This document shows positions 17,328 to 27,286 of a DNA stretch of 64,000 bases, one piece after another (position 1 is the first letter of the stretch; each line of letters starts with the position of its first letter). The notes under the pieces were generated by a model. That model was not told where the DNA came from. It saw only the letters and a program-made list of their open reading frames with translations, and did no database searches. This DNA is from Microbulbifer pacificus (GTDB taxonomy: Bacteria > Pseudomonadota > Gammaproteobacteria > Pseudomonadales > Cellvibrionaceae). The stretch lies in contig NZ_PREV01000026.1 in NCBI RefSeq assembly GCF_002959965.1, positions 2,053,501 through 2,117,500 of the forward strand, read 5' to 3'. The position numbers and the translations under genes are program-made.

Positions 17328-17376
17328 CAAACGATTGATTCAACTCTTCCAATAATTCAACAGGCGAGGCGAGACC

Positions 17377-19152
<1,776 letters not shown>

Positions 19153-19170
19153 TTCCGCTCATTCAGAATA

Positions 19171-19201
19171 CGAAGAAGCCCCGCACTGCGGGGCTTCTTC
19201 G
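19171..19201 (+). terminator. Rho-independent terminator after acyl-CoA dehydrogenase
   Basis: A 14-bp stem, CGAAGAAGCCCCGC against GCGGGGCTTCTTCG, with a 3-nt loop and a short T stretch after it, begins 18 bp after the stop codon. Confidence 0.8.
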
Positions 19202-19328
19202 TTTCAGGGGATCGCAAAAATGCGTCGTCTGGGCAGCTTCGCCCATGCGCCTGTCGCAAGGCACTGGCCTCCCGCGACGCACGCCCCTACACTCGGGCCA
19301 TTCAAGCAGACACTTTTCCGGGGACGCA

Positions 19329-19532
19329 ATGTCAGAACAAGAGCCCGAAATCGCACCGAAAAAACTGTCAGAGGAAGATCAGGCGCGGGTGGATCGTTAT
19401 CTGCGCAGCGGGTACAACGATGTGGAACGCAAACCTTTCCGCCCCATTCTACTGCTGGTCATCATCGTCGGCGTACTGACGCTACTGTCGCTGCTGAGCC
19501 TGTTGATCGCGCAGACCAAAGGGGTGGTGTAA
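19329..19532 (+). CDS. Small membrane protein, DUF3094 family
   Basis: A 67-residue protein beginning MSEQEPEIAPKKLSEEDQ. The LSEEDQARVDRYLRSGYNDVERKPFRP region precedes a single membrane helix at residues 40-62. This plan (a short charged head with VDRYL and VER-PFRP, then one transmembrane segment) is that of DUF3094, a family of unknown function seen in Pseudomonas-like bacteria. GGGGA lies about 8 nt before the ATG. It stands alone between the acyl-CoA dehydrogenase terminator and the EVE gene on the other strand. Confidence 0.8.
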   Translation: MSEQEPEIAPKKLSEEDQARVDRYLRSGYNDVERKPFRPILLLVIIVGVLTLLSLLSLLIAQTKGVV

Positions 19533-19552
19533 GCGTTATTCAAACGGAACCG

Positions 19553-20017
19553 TCAGTTTGCACCGCCGAGCTTTGACAAGAGGTTCCACTCCTTGTCCGT
19601 CACCGGCTGTATCGACAGCCGTCCCTGCTTTACCAGCACCATCTCCGCCAATGCCGGGTTCTGCTTGATTTCCGCGAGTGGCACCGGCCGTGGAAATTCG
19701 CTCTGCCACTGGATATCCACGCAGAACCAGCGCGGGCTTTCGGCGCTCGCTCTGGGGTCGAAATACTTGCTCTCCGGGTTGAACTGGGCCGGGTCCGGAT
19801 AGGCGGTGCGCGCGATGCGCGCGGTGCCGACTACCGCCGGTACCTTGCAGGCGCTGTGGTAGAACAGGACTCCGTCCCCCTTTTGCACCGCATCCCGCAG
19901 GAAGTTGCGCGCCTGATAGTTGCGAATGCCATCCCAGCGACCAATCTGACCGGGCTCCCGTTTCAGGTCAGAAAGGCTGTACTCGTCTGGTTCCGACTTG
20001 AATAGCCAGTAGTTCAT
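19553..20017 (-). CDS. EVE domain-containing protein
   Basis: A 154-residue single-domain protein with the family hallmarks MNYWLFKSEPDEYSLSDL, WDGIRNYQARNFLRDAV, GDGVLFYHSAC, VVGTARIARTAYPDPAQF and LAEMVLVKQGRLSIQPVT. EVE domains belong to the PUA/YTH-like fold and bind modified bases. Roles for stand-alone bacterial versions are not settled, although EVE domains are often found in defence-linked restriction systems. No restriction genes surround this one, so a housekeeping role is more likely. It overlaps no neighbour and is convergent with the DUF3094 gene (20 bp apart). Confidence 0.9.
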   Translation of the reverse strand: MNYWLFKSEPDEYSLSDLKREPGQIGRWDGIRNYQARNFLRDAVQKGDGVLFYHSACKVPAVVGTARIARTAYPDPAQFNPESKYFDPRASAESPRWFCVDIQWQSEFPRPVPLAEIKQNPALAEMVLVKQGRLSIQPVTDKEWNLLSKLGGAN

Positions 20018-20162
20018 CTCCGCCTCACTTATGGCCGCTTTCTGCGGCAGTCCGTCCGATTGCTGCGTTTGGAGGTATTTCGTCCACGCTCCGTGTCATT
20101 TAGGCTATTTTCCCAGATTGGCGCACTCTCTGCGCGTGTTGGGAGGATTATGGGCGTGGTTT

Positions 20163-21251
20163 ATGGGTGTTAGCGTTTTCAATTGGCTGTCGGCAAAACT
20201 GGCCTCTGCGCGCTACCAGTACTGGGCGCTGCAGTGCAGCGGTTGGGGCGGCTATACGCTGTTGACCTTTGTGGGCAGCTTTTTCTGGGTAAAAAACCAC
20301 TGGCTGCATACCGGTTATATCGCCGTTGCAACCGCGTCTGGTGTATTGCTGACCGAGTTGATGCGCCGGGGCTTCCAGCGTCTGTGGGACAAGCCCCCGG
20401 CCACCCGCCTTCTCGGTTCGCTCGGCGTGGTGGCGCTCTCGGCGCTGCTGTGGGCGGCGATCAAATTTGGCGGCTCCCTGTGGCTGTATGGCAAGGAGAG
20501 CGATGAGCATCCGGCGGTAGTTGCCATCTACTGGTTTTCCTATTCGTTCCTGATCTATATGACCTGGGCGGCGCTCTACTACGGCATCAAGTACTACCAG
20601 GCTTCTCTGCTCCAGCAGGAGAAGGCGTTGAAGGCGGAGTCCATCGCGCACCAGTCGCAATTGAAGATGCTGCGCTACCAGCTGAACCCCCATTTCCTGT
20701 TCAATACCCTGAATGCCATTTCCACCCTGATCCTGGACCAGGACGGCAGAACCGCCAACAGTATGGTCACCCGCCTGTCGCAGTTCCTGCGCCACTCGCT
20801 GGACAATGATCCGATGCAGCGGGTGACTCTGGCGAAGGAGGTCGAGGCGCTGATGCTGTATCTCGATATTGAAAAGGTGCGCTTCGCCGACCGCCTGCAG
20901 GTGAATGTGGATCTCGACGGCGAGGCGCCAAAGGCGCTGGTGCCGAGCCTGCTGCTGCAACCCCTGGTGGAAAATGCCATCAAATACGGTATCTCCCAGC
21001 GGGAGTGGGGTGGCGAGATCACCATCAAGGCGCGGGTATTCGCCGGCGAGTTGCTGTTGGAAGTAAGCGACAATGGCCCCGGCGTTCCCGAAGCCGAGCT
21101 GGCGAAGCTCGGCACCGGCAGCGGTGTGGGGATCCGCAATACCTGCGAGCGCCTGCGCGCACTGTACGGCGTGGAGCAGAAGACCCGCTTCTGCAATCGC
21201 CCGGAGGGCGGCCTCGCGGTACATTTACGTATTCCCTTCGAGCAGGAATAG
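20163..21251 (+). CDS. LytS/AlgZ-type sensor histidine kinase
   Basis: Membrane histidine kinase of the His_kinase (LytS-like) family. From the ATG at 20163 it has 362 residues: four membrane segments in the first 150 residues, a short coiled stretch (QQEKALKAESIAHQSQLKML), and the H-box QLNPHFLFNTLNAISTLI near 180-197 with the phospho-accepting histidine. The N-box QPLVENAIKYGI comes near 268 and the G-box GVGIRNTCERLRALYG near 325. The open frame continues to 20031, but the extra residues look non-coding. A strong GGGAGG at 20141-20146 serves instead an out-of-frame ATG at 20150 that gives only seven codons and overlaps this start. It forms a two-component pair with the LytTR regulator that starts 80 bp downstream. 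The signal is unknown. Confidence 0.88.
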   Translation: MGVSVFNWLSAKLASARYQYWALQCSGWGGYTLLTFVGSFFWVKNHWLHTGYIAVATASGVLLTELMRRGFQRLWDKPPATRLLGSLGVVALSALLWAAIKFGGSLWLYGKESDEHPAVVAIYWFSYSFLIYMTWAALYYGIKYYQASLLQQEKALKAESIAHQSQLKMLRYQLNPHFLFNTLNAISTLILDQDGRTANSMVTRLSQFLRHSLDNDPMQRVTLAKEVEALMLYLDIEKVRFADRLQVNVDLDGEAPKALVPSLLLQPLVENAIKYGISQREWGGEITIKARVFAGELLLEVSDNGPGVPEAELAKLGTGSGVGIRNTCERLRALYGVEQKTRFCNRPEGGLAVHLRIPFEQE

Positions 21252-21331
21252 CGAGAACGGAAACAGGGGGTAGGGAATAATTTCCGGTCCTTGAGCGACA
21301 GGGACGTGACAGTTGAGTGGAGTGTGGATCA

Positions 21332-22147
21332 GTGAGTAGCGACAGTCTGAAAGTTATCATCGTCGACGACGAGCCGTTGGCCCGTCGGGGTCTGCGCCTG
21401 CGGCTGGAAAACCTCGGTGGAGTGGACATCGTTGCCGAGTGCGGCAATGGCCGCGAGGCGCGGGAGCAGATCCAGGCGCTGCACCCGGATGTGGCTTTTC
21501 TGGATATCCAGATGCCCGGCGTGACCGGTCTCGAACTCGTGCAGCTGCTGCCGAAAGAAGATATGCCGCAGATCGTGTTCGTTACCGCCTACGACCAGTA
21601 CGCGGTGGAGGCCTTTGAGGTCAGTGCGGTGGACTATGTGCTGAAGCCCATCGAAGAAGACCGCCTGGCGCTCGCCTTGCAGCGGGTACGCGACAAGCTT
21701 GGCAGCGAGCACCTGGCCGCCCAGCGCGAAAAATTACTGGAAGCGGTGGCCGATCTCACTCAGGAGACGCCCGAGGCACTGGAACTGAAGCTGGCCGCCG
21801 GGGATTTCGGTAACAGCAGCCGCTATCCCGAAAAAATCGCCATCAAGGACTCCGGCAAAATCACCCTGGTTCCCGCGCGGGAGATCGACTGGATCGATGC
21901 CGCCGGCGACTATATGTGTGTGCACGCCAATGGCGAAACCCACGTGATGCGTATCACCATGAAGGAACTGGAGCAGCAACTGGACCCAAAAGTGTTCCAG
22001 CGTATCCACCGCTCCACCATCGTCAATTTGAAACGCGTGCGGGAAATCTGTGCGCATATTAATGGTGAATACCACCTGGTGTTGAACAATGGCGAGCGCC
22101 TGAAGATGAGCCGCAGCTACAAAAACAAGGTACAGCATTTCATCTGA
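21332..22147 (+). CDS. LytTR-family response regulator
   Basis: Partner of the upstream LytS-like kinase. The 271 residues comprise a receiver domain (VIIVDDEPLARRGLR at the start, phospho-acceptor aspartate in HPDVAFLDIQMPG near residue 55, conserved Lys in DYVLKPIEEDR near 104) and a C-terminal LytTR DNA-binding domain from about residue 165. WIDAAGDYMCVHA, FQRIHRSTIVNLKRV and RLKMSRSYK are the recognisable LytTR elements. This architecture is that of AlgR and LytR. The chosen GTG at 21332 follows GGAG by 9 nt; a GTG five codons upstream lacks one. Targets are probably cell-surface or nutrient-uptake genes, possibly including the hdeD-like gene that follows, but this is inference. Confidence 0.9.
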   Translation: MSSDSLKVIIVDDEPLARRGLRLRLENLGGVDIVAECGNGREAREQIQALHPDVAFLDIQMPGVTGLELVQLLPKEDMPQIVFVTAYDQYAVEAFEVSAVDYVLKPIEEDRLALALQRVRDKLGSEHLAAQREKLLEAVADLTQETPEALELKLAAGDFGNSSRYPEKIAIKDSGKITLVPAREIDWIDAAGDYMCVHANGETHVMRITMKELEQQLDPKVFQRIHRSTIVNLKRVREICAHINGEYHLVLNNGERLKMSRSYKNKVQHFI

Positions 22148-22172
22148 TTCGCTATTTGCGCAACTTCACCCT

Positions 22173-22212
22173 ATAACTCCCGATGGTATGGTCTTTATGT
22201 ATCGGGAGTTAT
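22173..22212 (+). promoter_or_regulatory. 12-bp inverted repeat masking the hdeD ribosome binding site
   Basis: ATAACTCCCGAT at 22173-22184 is perfectly complementary to ATCGGGAGTTAT at 22201-22212, with a 16-nt loop. The right arm contains the GGGAG ribosome binding site (22204-22208) and ends 1 nt before the ATG at 22214. In RNA the hairpin would hide the ribosome binding site. As DNA it could be an operator. No T run follows, so it is not a terminator of the upstream regulator gene. Confidence 0.65.
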
Positions 22213-22213
22213 C

Positions 22214-22801
22214 ATGACCAGAGATTCTGTTTCTCTTTCCCATCGCCCGTTGCTGCACGCCCTGGCCGATAACTGGTGGGTCGCATTGGTACGTGGCCTG
22301 TTCGCCATACTGTTCGGTGTACTCACCTTTGTCTGGCCCGGTATTTCCCTGTTGAGTCTGGTGATCCTGTTCGGGGTCTATTCATTGATGGATGGTGTCG
22401 TCGCCATTTACGGGGCGATTAAGGGGCGCGGTGAGGTGAGTCGCTCGTCGCTGTGGTGGCTGTTGTTCGTGGGCATCACCGGTATTGCCGCGGGGATCGT
22501 CACCTTTTTCTACCCGCAGGTGACTGCGCTGGTGCTGGTGATCTTTATCGGTGCCTGGGCGCTGGTGCGGGGCGTTTTTGAAATCATCGGTGCGATTCGT
22601 CTGCGCAAGGAAATCGACCATGAATGGCTGCTGATATTTGCCGGCCTGCTGTCGGTGATATTTGGTCTGGTTCTTTTGCTCAAGCCGGGTGCCGGCGCGC
22701 TGGCGCTGCTGTGGTTGATCGGCAGCTATGCGATCATTTTTGGCGTGATTCTGGTATGGCTTGCGTTCCGGCTGCGCAAATTGGCACGTAAAACGCATTG
22801 A
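22214..22801 (+). CDS. HdeD/DUF308-family membrane protein
   Basis: A 195-residue inner-membrane protein with six regularly spaced hydrophobic helices (about residues 20-40, 44-66, 78-98, 102-124, 133-152 and 157-180). Segments WWVALVRGLFAILFGVLTFVWPGISL and LLIFAGLLSVIFGLVLLLKPGAGAL show the internal-repeat pattern of the HdeD family (DUF308). E. coli HdeD contributes to acid resistance at high cell density, but the biochemical role of the family is not known. The ribosome binding site sits in the right arm of a perfect inverted repeat, so translation is probably controlled. It lies 66 bp after the LytTR regulator gene. Confidence 0.85.
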   Translation: MTRDSVSLSHRPLLHALADNWWVALVRGLFAILFGVLTFVWPGISLLSLVILFGVYSLMDGVVAIYGAIKGRGEVSRSSLWWLLFVGITGIAAGIVTFFYPQVTALVLVIFIGAWALVRGVFEIIGAIRLRKEIDHEWLLIFAGLLSVIFGLVLLLKPGAGALALLWLIGSYAIIFGVILVWLAFRLRKLARKTH

Positions 22802-22838
22802 TCTGCATGGGCCCCCGGGTCGGAGACCCACGCTTGAA

Positions 22839-22858
22839 TGCCCGGCTTATGCCGGGCA
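22839..22858 (+). terminator. Hairpin after hdeD-like gene
   Basis: An 8-bp perfect stem TGCCCGGC/GCCGGGCA with loop TTAT follows the hdeD-like stop codon by 37 bp. There is no T run, so it may be a weak terminator or an RNA 3'-end structure. Confidence 0.45.
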
Positions 22859-22898
22859 AACTTCATCAGCGCACGATAAAAACGATAAATAAACAATC

Positions 22899-24698
22899 AT
22901 GAGCGAAGCACTGATCGTCCTGGATCCCGCTGCGGAAAAGAGCCTGCAGCAACAGATCCGCGAAAAACTTATCCAGGGGATACTGTCTGGCAGTATTCCC
23001 GCAGGTCACAAGATGCCCTCGTCGCGCCGCATGGCGGAGCAGCTGGGGGTGGCCCGCAATACCGTAGTCATTGCCTATCAGCAGCTGGTGGATGATGGCT
23101 TCCTCGTGACCCGCGAGCGCAGCGGTTTTTATGTGAATGAAACCGTATCCCAGCAGGGCGTGATCAGCCACAGCAGCGGGCTTCCTCACAGCGAGGAGGG
23201 CGATCGCCATTTCTGGCGCGACCACTGTAACCCGGTGTCGGTGAACCGGCGCGCGCTGCAGAGTCGTCCGGCCAACTGGCTGCAGTATCCCTACCCCTTT
23301 GTCAGCAATGAGTACGACCCACGGCTCTACCCCGGTGCCGAGTGGCGCGAGTGTACCCGCGACATTTTTACCGGTCGCGAAGTGGCCCAGTGGGCCACTC
23401 TGGGTAACAACGAAGATGATCGCCACCTGGTGGAACAGATCTGCACCCGCCTGCTTCCGCGGCGCGGTATTTATGTGGACCCGGGGCAGGTGCTGCTGAC
23501 CAGCGGTATCGAACAGGCCTGCTATCTGCTGGGGGAACTCTTGCTTGGAAATCAGCGTGCAGTCGCACTGGTGAGGCCTGCGGGGGGAGAGGTGGGCGAG
23601 ATTTTCCGGCGTACCGGGGCCCGGATTCTGCCGCTGAGTCAGGATGCCGATGGACCGTTGCTGGACGATAACCTCAAGCAGGCGGACTGTCTGTATCTGC
23701 AACCCAATGTGCACAACCCCACTGCGGTTACCAGCAGCCTGGAGCGCCGGCGGCTTTTACTGAAGCAGGCGCGGGAGCAGGGCGCGGTCATTGTGGAGAA
23801 CGACTGCGACCACGATTTCTCCTATCACGGTAACCCGTTGCCGCCGCTGAAAAGTATGCAGGGCGGCAGCTCCGTGATTTATCTGTATCAGTTTCCCAGA
23901 GTGATTGATCCCGGCATGCAGCTTGCCTTTGTGGTGGCACCGAAGCCGGTGATCCAGCGCCTGCGCGCGCTGCGCTATACCCTGCGGGAACGCGTGCCCG
24001 CTCTAAACCAGCGCTTACTAGCCAAATTCGTCGCGGCCGGGCACCTGGATGCGGCGCTGTTCAAGATTACCCAGCAACTGAAAGAGCGTTGGACGGCACT
24101 GGGGGAAGCGCTGATGTATCACCTGCCGAAACTCAAGGTGCGACGCGCCAGCTGCGGCACAGCCTGCTGGTTGGAATTGCCGGAGCATATCGACTCGCTG
24201 CAGTTACTGGTCAGTGCTGAGCAAAATGGATTGTTGCTGGAAACCGTGAGCGACGGCAGCGCCGTAAGGCTCGGTTTTTCCGCGATTGAGGCGGACAGGA
24301 TCGAGAGCGGCGTGAAGGTACTGGCGAAACTGATCAACGGTGAATTGCAGGCGGAGGAGGAGACGTTGGCGTCGGCAGCCGGAAGGCGTCTGTCTGCCCC
24401 CGAGCTGCAGCAGGAAATGCCCGGAGCGGTATTTCTGGGGACCAACACTCTCGGTGAGTCCTACCGTATTGAGCTCAAGCCCGACGGCACCATGCTGGGC
24501 TATTCCCGCAACGATGTGGAGATGGACGAGACGGATATGGGGCGTTGGTGGCTCGATGGCGACCAGTGGGTGCGCCAGTGGCGCAACTGGTCCTACGGGC
24601 GCAAGGCGAGTTTCTTCGTGGTGGCCGACGGGCATCGCATCAAGTGGTTCAATGAAGCCGGCAAGCTGATTGATACCGCGATTATTGCCAATGAGTAG
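22899..24698 (+). CDS. MocR/PdxR-type GntR regulator lacking the PLP lysine, with extra C-terminal domain
   Basis: The 599-residue protein starts with a GntR winged helix (residues 15-80, GHKMPSSRRMAEQLGVARNTV). A fold-type I aminotransferase-like domain follows (about 125-470), the MocR architecture. Aminotransferase landmarks are seen at LYLQPNVHNPTAV near 266 and VENDCDHDFSYHG near 298. In MocR proteins the lysine that holds pyridoxal phosphate lies in a F-S-K motif; here the aligned segment is YLYQFPRVIDPGMQL, with arginine (R334) in place of lysine, so covalent PLP binding looks lost. About 110 extra residues at the C-terminus (from 490; GVSYRIELKPDG-like beta-rich, Trp-rich near 545-560) are not part of usual MocR proteins. 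It is convergent with the MFS gene and may control that transporter-amidase-receptor group. Confidence 0.85.
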   Translation: MSEALIVLDPAAEKSLQQQIREKLIQGILSGSIPAGHKMPSSRRMAEQLGVARNTVVIAYQQLVDDGFLVTRERSGFYVNETVSQQGVISHSSGLPHSEEGDRHFWRDHCNPVSVNRRALQSRPANWLQYPYPFVSNEYDPRLYPGAEWRECTRDIFTGREVAQWATLGNNEDDRHLVEQICTRLLPRRGIYVDPGQVLLTSGIEQACYLLGELLLGNQRAVALVRPAGGEVGEIFRRTGARILPLSQDADGPLLDDNLKQADCLYLQPNVHNPTAVTSSLERRRLLLKQAREQGAVIVENDCDHDFSYHGNPLPPLKSMQGGSSVIYLYQFPRVIDPGMQLAFVVAPKPVIQRLRALRYTLRERVPALNQRLLAKFVAAGHLDAALFKITQQLKERWTALGEALMYHLPKLKVRRASCGTACWLELPEHIDSLQLLVSAEQNGLLLETVSDGSAVRLGFSAIEADRIESGVKVLAKLINGELQAEEETLASAAGRRLSAPELQQEMPGAVFLGTNTLGESYRIELKPDGTMLGYSRNDVEMDETDMGRWWLDGDQWVRQWRNWSYGRKASFFVVADGHRIKWFNEAGKLIDTAIIANE

Positions 24699-24779
24699 AA
24701 ATCTGCTTCGATAGCTGAGGGGTTCCTGGTTACGGAGTCAATGACTTGGATTCACCGCGAAATACTTGGAATAAAAGCG

Positions 24780-26033
24780 TTACTGTTGTGCCGTGGCGCG
24801 ATCCAGGCGCGCCGCGGCGGGAACGGAAATCAAACAGATACACAGCACCAGCGCAGCCAGTACAGTCAACTGCGTGTAACTCCCGCCTCCGGTAATAAAA
24901 TAACCCGCAAATAGCGGCCCGCAGGCCAGACCCAGCTTGGAAGCAAACCCGCCAAACGCCCCCATCTGTCCCGCACGGTCAAAGCGCGAAGCCATGGTCA
25001 GGAAATAGGGTACACAGAAGGCCCAGGTAATACCCGTCAGGATATTGGCGATGATAAAGATTTCATGCACGCCGCTGCAAACAAACATCAGTAGCCCGGC
25101 CACCGTCACCGCAAGCGCCAGTGCCAGAGGTTTCGCCAGTGGAAGTTTCTGGCCGGTTACCGCAGCCAGCGCGGCACCACTGATGGCAATCAGATTGGCC
25201 CAGAACAGGGTCTGGCTGATAAAGCCGAGGGGCAGCTCGAAGGACTTGCCGAGATCGAAGATAAATGCGAACAGAGCCATGTTGGCGAACTGAAAACAGA
25301 ACAGCGCAACCAGCGTAACAAGTATCGGGCCCAGCGGCAGTTTGATGTCTGCGTGTTTCTCTGATGCCGCGCGCTCCGATTTATCCGGTAGCGGGTAATC
25401 CGCTATCAGCGGCAGCATCAACAGCGTGATCACGCTGAACGTGATCAGTGCATAGAAAGGTACATAGGGACCGTTCTCGACAACCAGGTTTGGCAGGAAT
25501 CCCATACCGATGGCGCCGCCGGTGTACTGCACCAGCAACACCATGCTGTAGCTGCGCCCGGCAATGCCGCTGCGGGCGATCACCGCAAATCCCAGCCCCA
25601 CCAGTGCACCGCCGAGCATGCCGTGCACCAGGCGCAGCGGAATCAGCAGATCGAGATTCGCCAATTGTATTGTCAGTACATCCATGCCGATGGAGCAGCA
25701 CAGAAGTATGGTGGCGGCCAGTTTCCAGCGGGGAATGTGGCGGATCAGCCAGGAGACGGTGAAAGCACCAATCACCGCGCCGATAGTATTGGCAAAGGTG
25801 ATCTGCCCGGCCTGTTCCGCGCTCAACCCGGCGCCGACCATCAGAGCGTCCACGATCACCGGAAAAATATTGACGTAATACAGGCCCGCAGAAGAAAGGA
25901 AGGCGAGAAAGATACTCGCGAGCCAGCCGTTATCCGCGAGAACGACAGCGCGATTGACGGTTTCGGGAATGTTTTCTCCGGATGGCGAAAGTTCTGGGAA
26001 CTCTATGGCTTCGCTGCTGGAAGGGTTCTGCAT
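24780..26033 (-). CDS. MFS transporter
   Basis: A 417-residue major facilitator superfamily protein with about 12 membrane helices: an N-terminal half with the loop after TM2 ending in RHIPRWKLA, a central basic loop (SERAASEKHADIKLP), and a C-terminal half with YFLTMASRFDRAGQMGAFGGFASKLGLACGP. It lacks a fused domain. GGAG stands 6 nt before the ATG. It is divergent from the nitrilase-family gene, and the 242-bp gap between them carries two outward promoters. Its substrate is probably linked to the reaction of that enzyme, but this cannot be determined here. Confidence 0.85.
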   Translation of the reverse strand: MQNPSSSEAIEFPELSPSGENIPETVNRAVVLADNGWLASIFLAFLSSAGLYYVNIFPVIVDALMVGAGLSAEQAGQITFANTIGAVIGAFTVSWLIRHIPRWKLAATILLCCSIGMDVLTIQLANLDLLIPLRLVHGMLGGALVGLGFAVIARSGIAGRSYSMVLLVQYTGGAIGMGFLPNLVVENGPYVPFYALITFSVITLLMLPLIADYPLPDKSERAASEKHADIKLPLGPILVTLVALFCFQFANMALFAFIFDLGKSFELPLGFISQTLFWANLIAISGAALAAVTGQKLPLAKPLALALAVTVAGLLMFVCSGVHEIFIIANILTGITWAFCVPYFLTMASRFDRAGQMGAFGGFASKLGLACGPLFAGYFITGGGSYTQLTVLAALVLCICLISVPAAARLDRATAQQ

Positions 26034-26275
26034 AAGTACTCCGGAGTTAGGTACACTGTTGTTATCTCTCTGAACCGGACCAAAGCTAACCTATTACAGC
26101 ACCGGCGATAGTGCCAGTTCTGCGGTACTTGTGGAGCCACCTCACCCAATCCCCAATAAAATCTTGCCAATCCCTCGGTGGACTCATCGCCAGCGCCAAA
26201 CTGGACCTATAGCCGCGCCTGGGGCTGGGCCAGTATAGCGCCAGCCGAGAATAAACAAGTAGGACACGGTGAGAG

Positions 26276-27130
26276 ATGAGTACCAAACCCCGCCGCTTTG
26301 GAATTGCCGCGCTGCAGTTAAAACTGGACGAGACCGACAACCTGGAGCTTTTGCTGCAGAGGATTCAGCGCACCAAGCTTCGCTATCCCTGGGTCAGGAT
26401 GGTAGTACTCAGCGAGCTGGCATTGCGCGGGGTCGGCGCCCAGCATGCGCGTGAGCTGCCATCGGCGGAGGAAGACGCCTTTCGCCGTACCGCGCGCGAA
26501 CTGGGCATCTGGCTGGTGCCGGGCTCCATGTACGAAAAGTGCGGCAGTACCGTGTTCAATACGACACCCGTCATCAATCCCGCCGGCGAAGTGATCGCAC
26601 GCTACCGCAAAATGTATCCGTTCCTACCCTACGAAAAAGGTGTAACCGGCGGCGATCAGTTTGTGGTGTTCGATGTGGCGGATGTGGGGCGCTTCGGTGT
26701 TTCCATCTGCTATGACATGTGGTTTCCCGAGACCACCCGCGCCCTGGTGTGGCTGGGGGCGGAAGTGATCATTCACCCCACCAAGACCGACACCATCGAC
26801 CGCCGGGATGAACTTTCCATTGTGCGCGCCAGCGCCACCATGAATCAGTGCTATGTCGTCGACGTGAACTCTGCCGGTGCCCAGGGCGTGGGCCGCTCCA
26901 TCATCGTTGGACCGGAAGGGGAGACGATTCACGAGGCATCTGTGGAGGAAGAAATTATCGTTTTTGAGGTGGATCTGGGAAAAGTTACTCAGGTTCGAGA
27001 GCGCGGCATGAAAGGCCTGGGGCAGACGCTGAAGAGTTTCCGCGACGGGCGTGTGCGCTATCCCCAGTACGAAAATGGCGCCATCTCGCCGGCGCTCGAA
27101 AGCCTCGGCGAACTCAAAGTGCCCGATTGA
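26276..27130 (+). CDS. Carbon-nitrogen hydrolase (nitrilase superfamily)
   Basis: Cytoplasmic amidase of the nitrilase superfamily, 284 residues. The catalytic triad is complete: E47 in VVLSELAL, K112 in RYRKMYPF and C145 in VSICYDMWFPE. A fourth conserved region, ATMNQCYVVDVNSAG, follows near residue 200. Enzymes of this fold cleave amide C-N bonds in nitriles, carbamoylated amino acids, omega-amides or peptidic substrates. The substrate here is not apparent. The ribosome binding site is GGTGAGAG directly before the ATG. The position between a divergent MFS gene and a TonB receptor suggests breakdown of an imported amide-containing compound. Confidence 0.88.
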   Translation: MSTKPRRFGIAALQLKLDETDNLELLLQRIQRTKLRYPWVRMVVLSELALRGVGAQHARELPSAEEDAFRRTARELGIWLVPGSMYEKCGSTVFNTTPVINPAGEVIARYRKMYPFLPYEKGVTGGDQFVVFDVADVGRFGVSICYDMWFPETTRALVWLGAEVIIHPTKTDTIDRRDELSIVRASATMNQCYVVDVNSAGAQGVGRSIIVGPEGETIHEASVEEEIIVFEVDLGKVTQVRERGMKGLGQTLKSFRDGRVRYPQYENGAISPALESLGELKVPD

Positions 27131-27286
27131 ACACCAGAGAATTAAATCTGGACCAGTCGTTGTAGACTAACTGGCACTAGGTTGAGGCCAGTGACTGGTT
27201 ATTAAATTTTACGCAAACACATGCCGGCGCTGTTTGGCCAGCGAATGTCACTGACAATAAGAGAACCAGACCTAGCAGAGGGCATC

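Noticed and set aside
27141..27207. ACCAGTC...GACTGGT inverted repeat and ATTAAAT direct repeat before the TonB receptor
   Set aside because: Arms of 7 bp at 34 bp distance may occur by chance; listed only as a possible operator.
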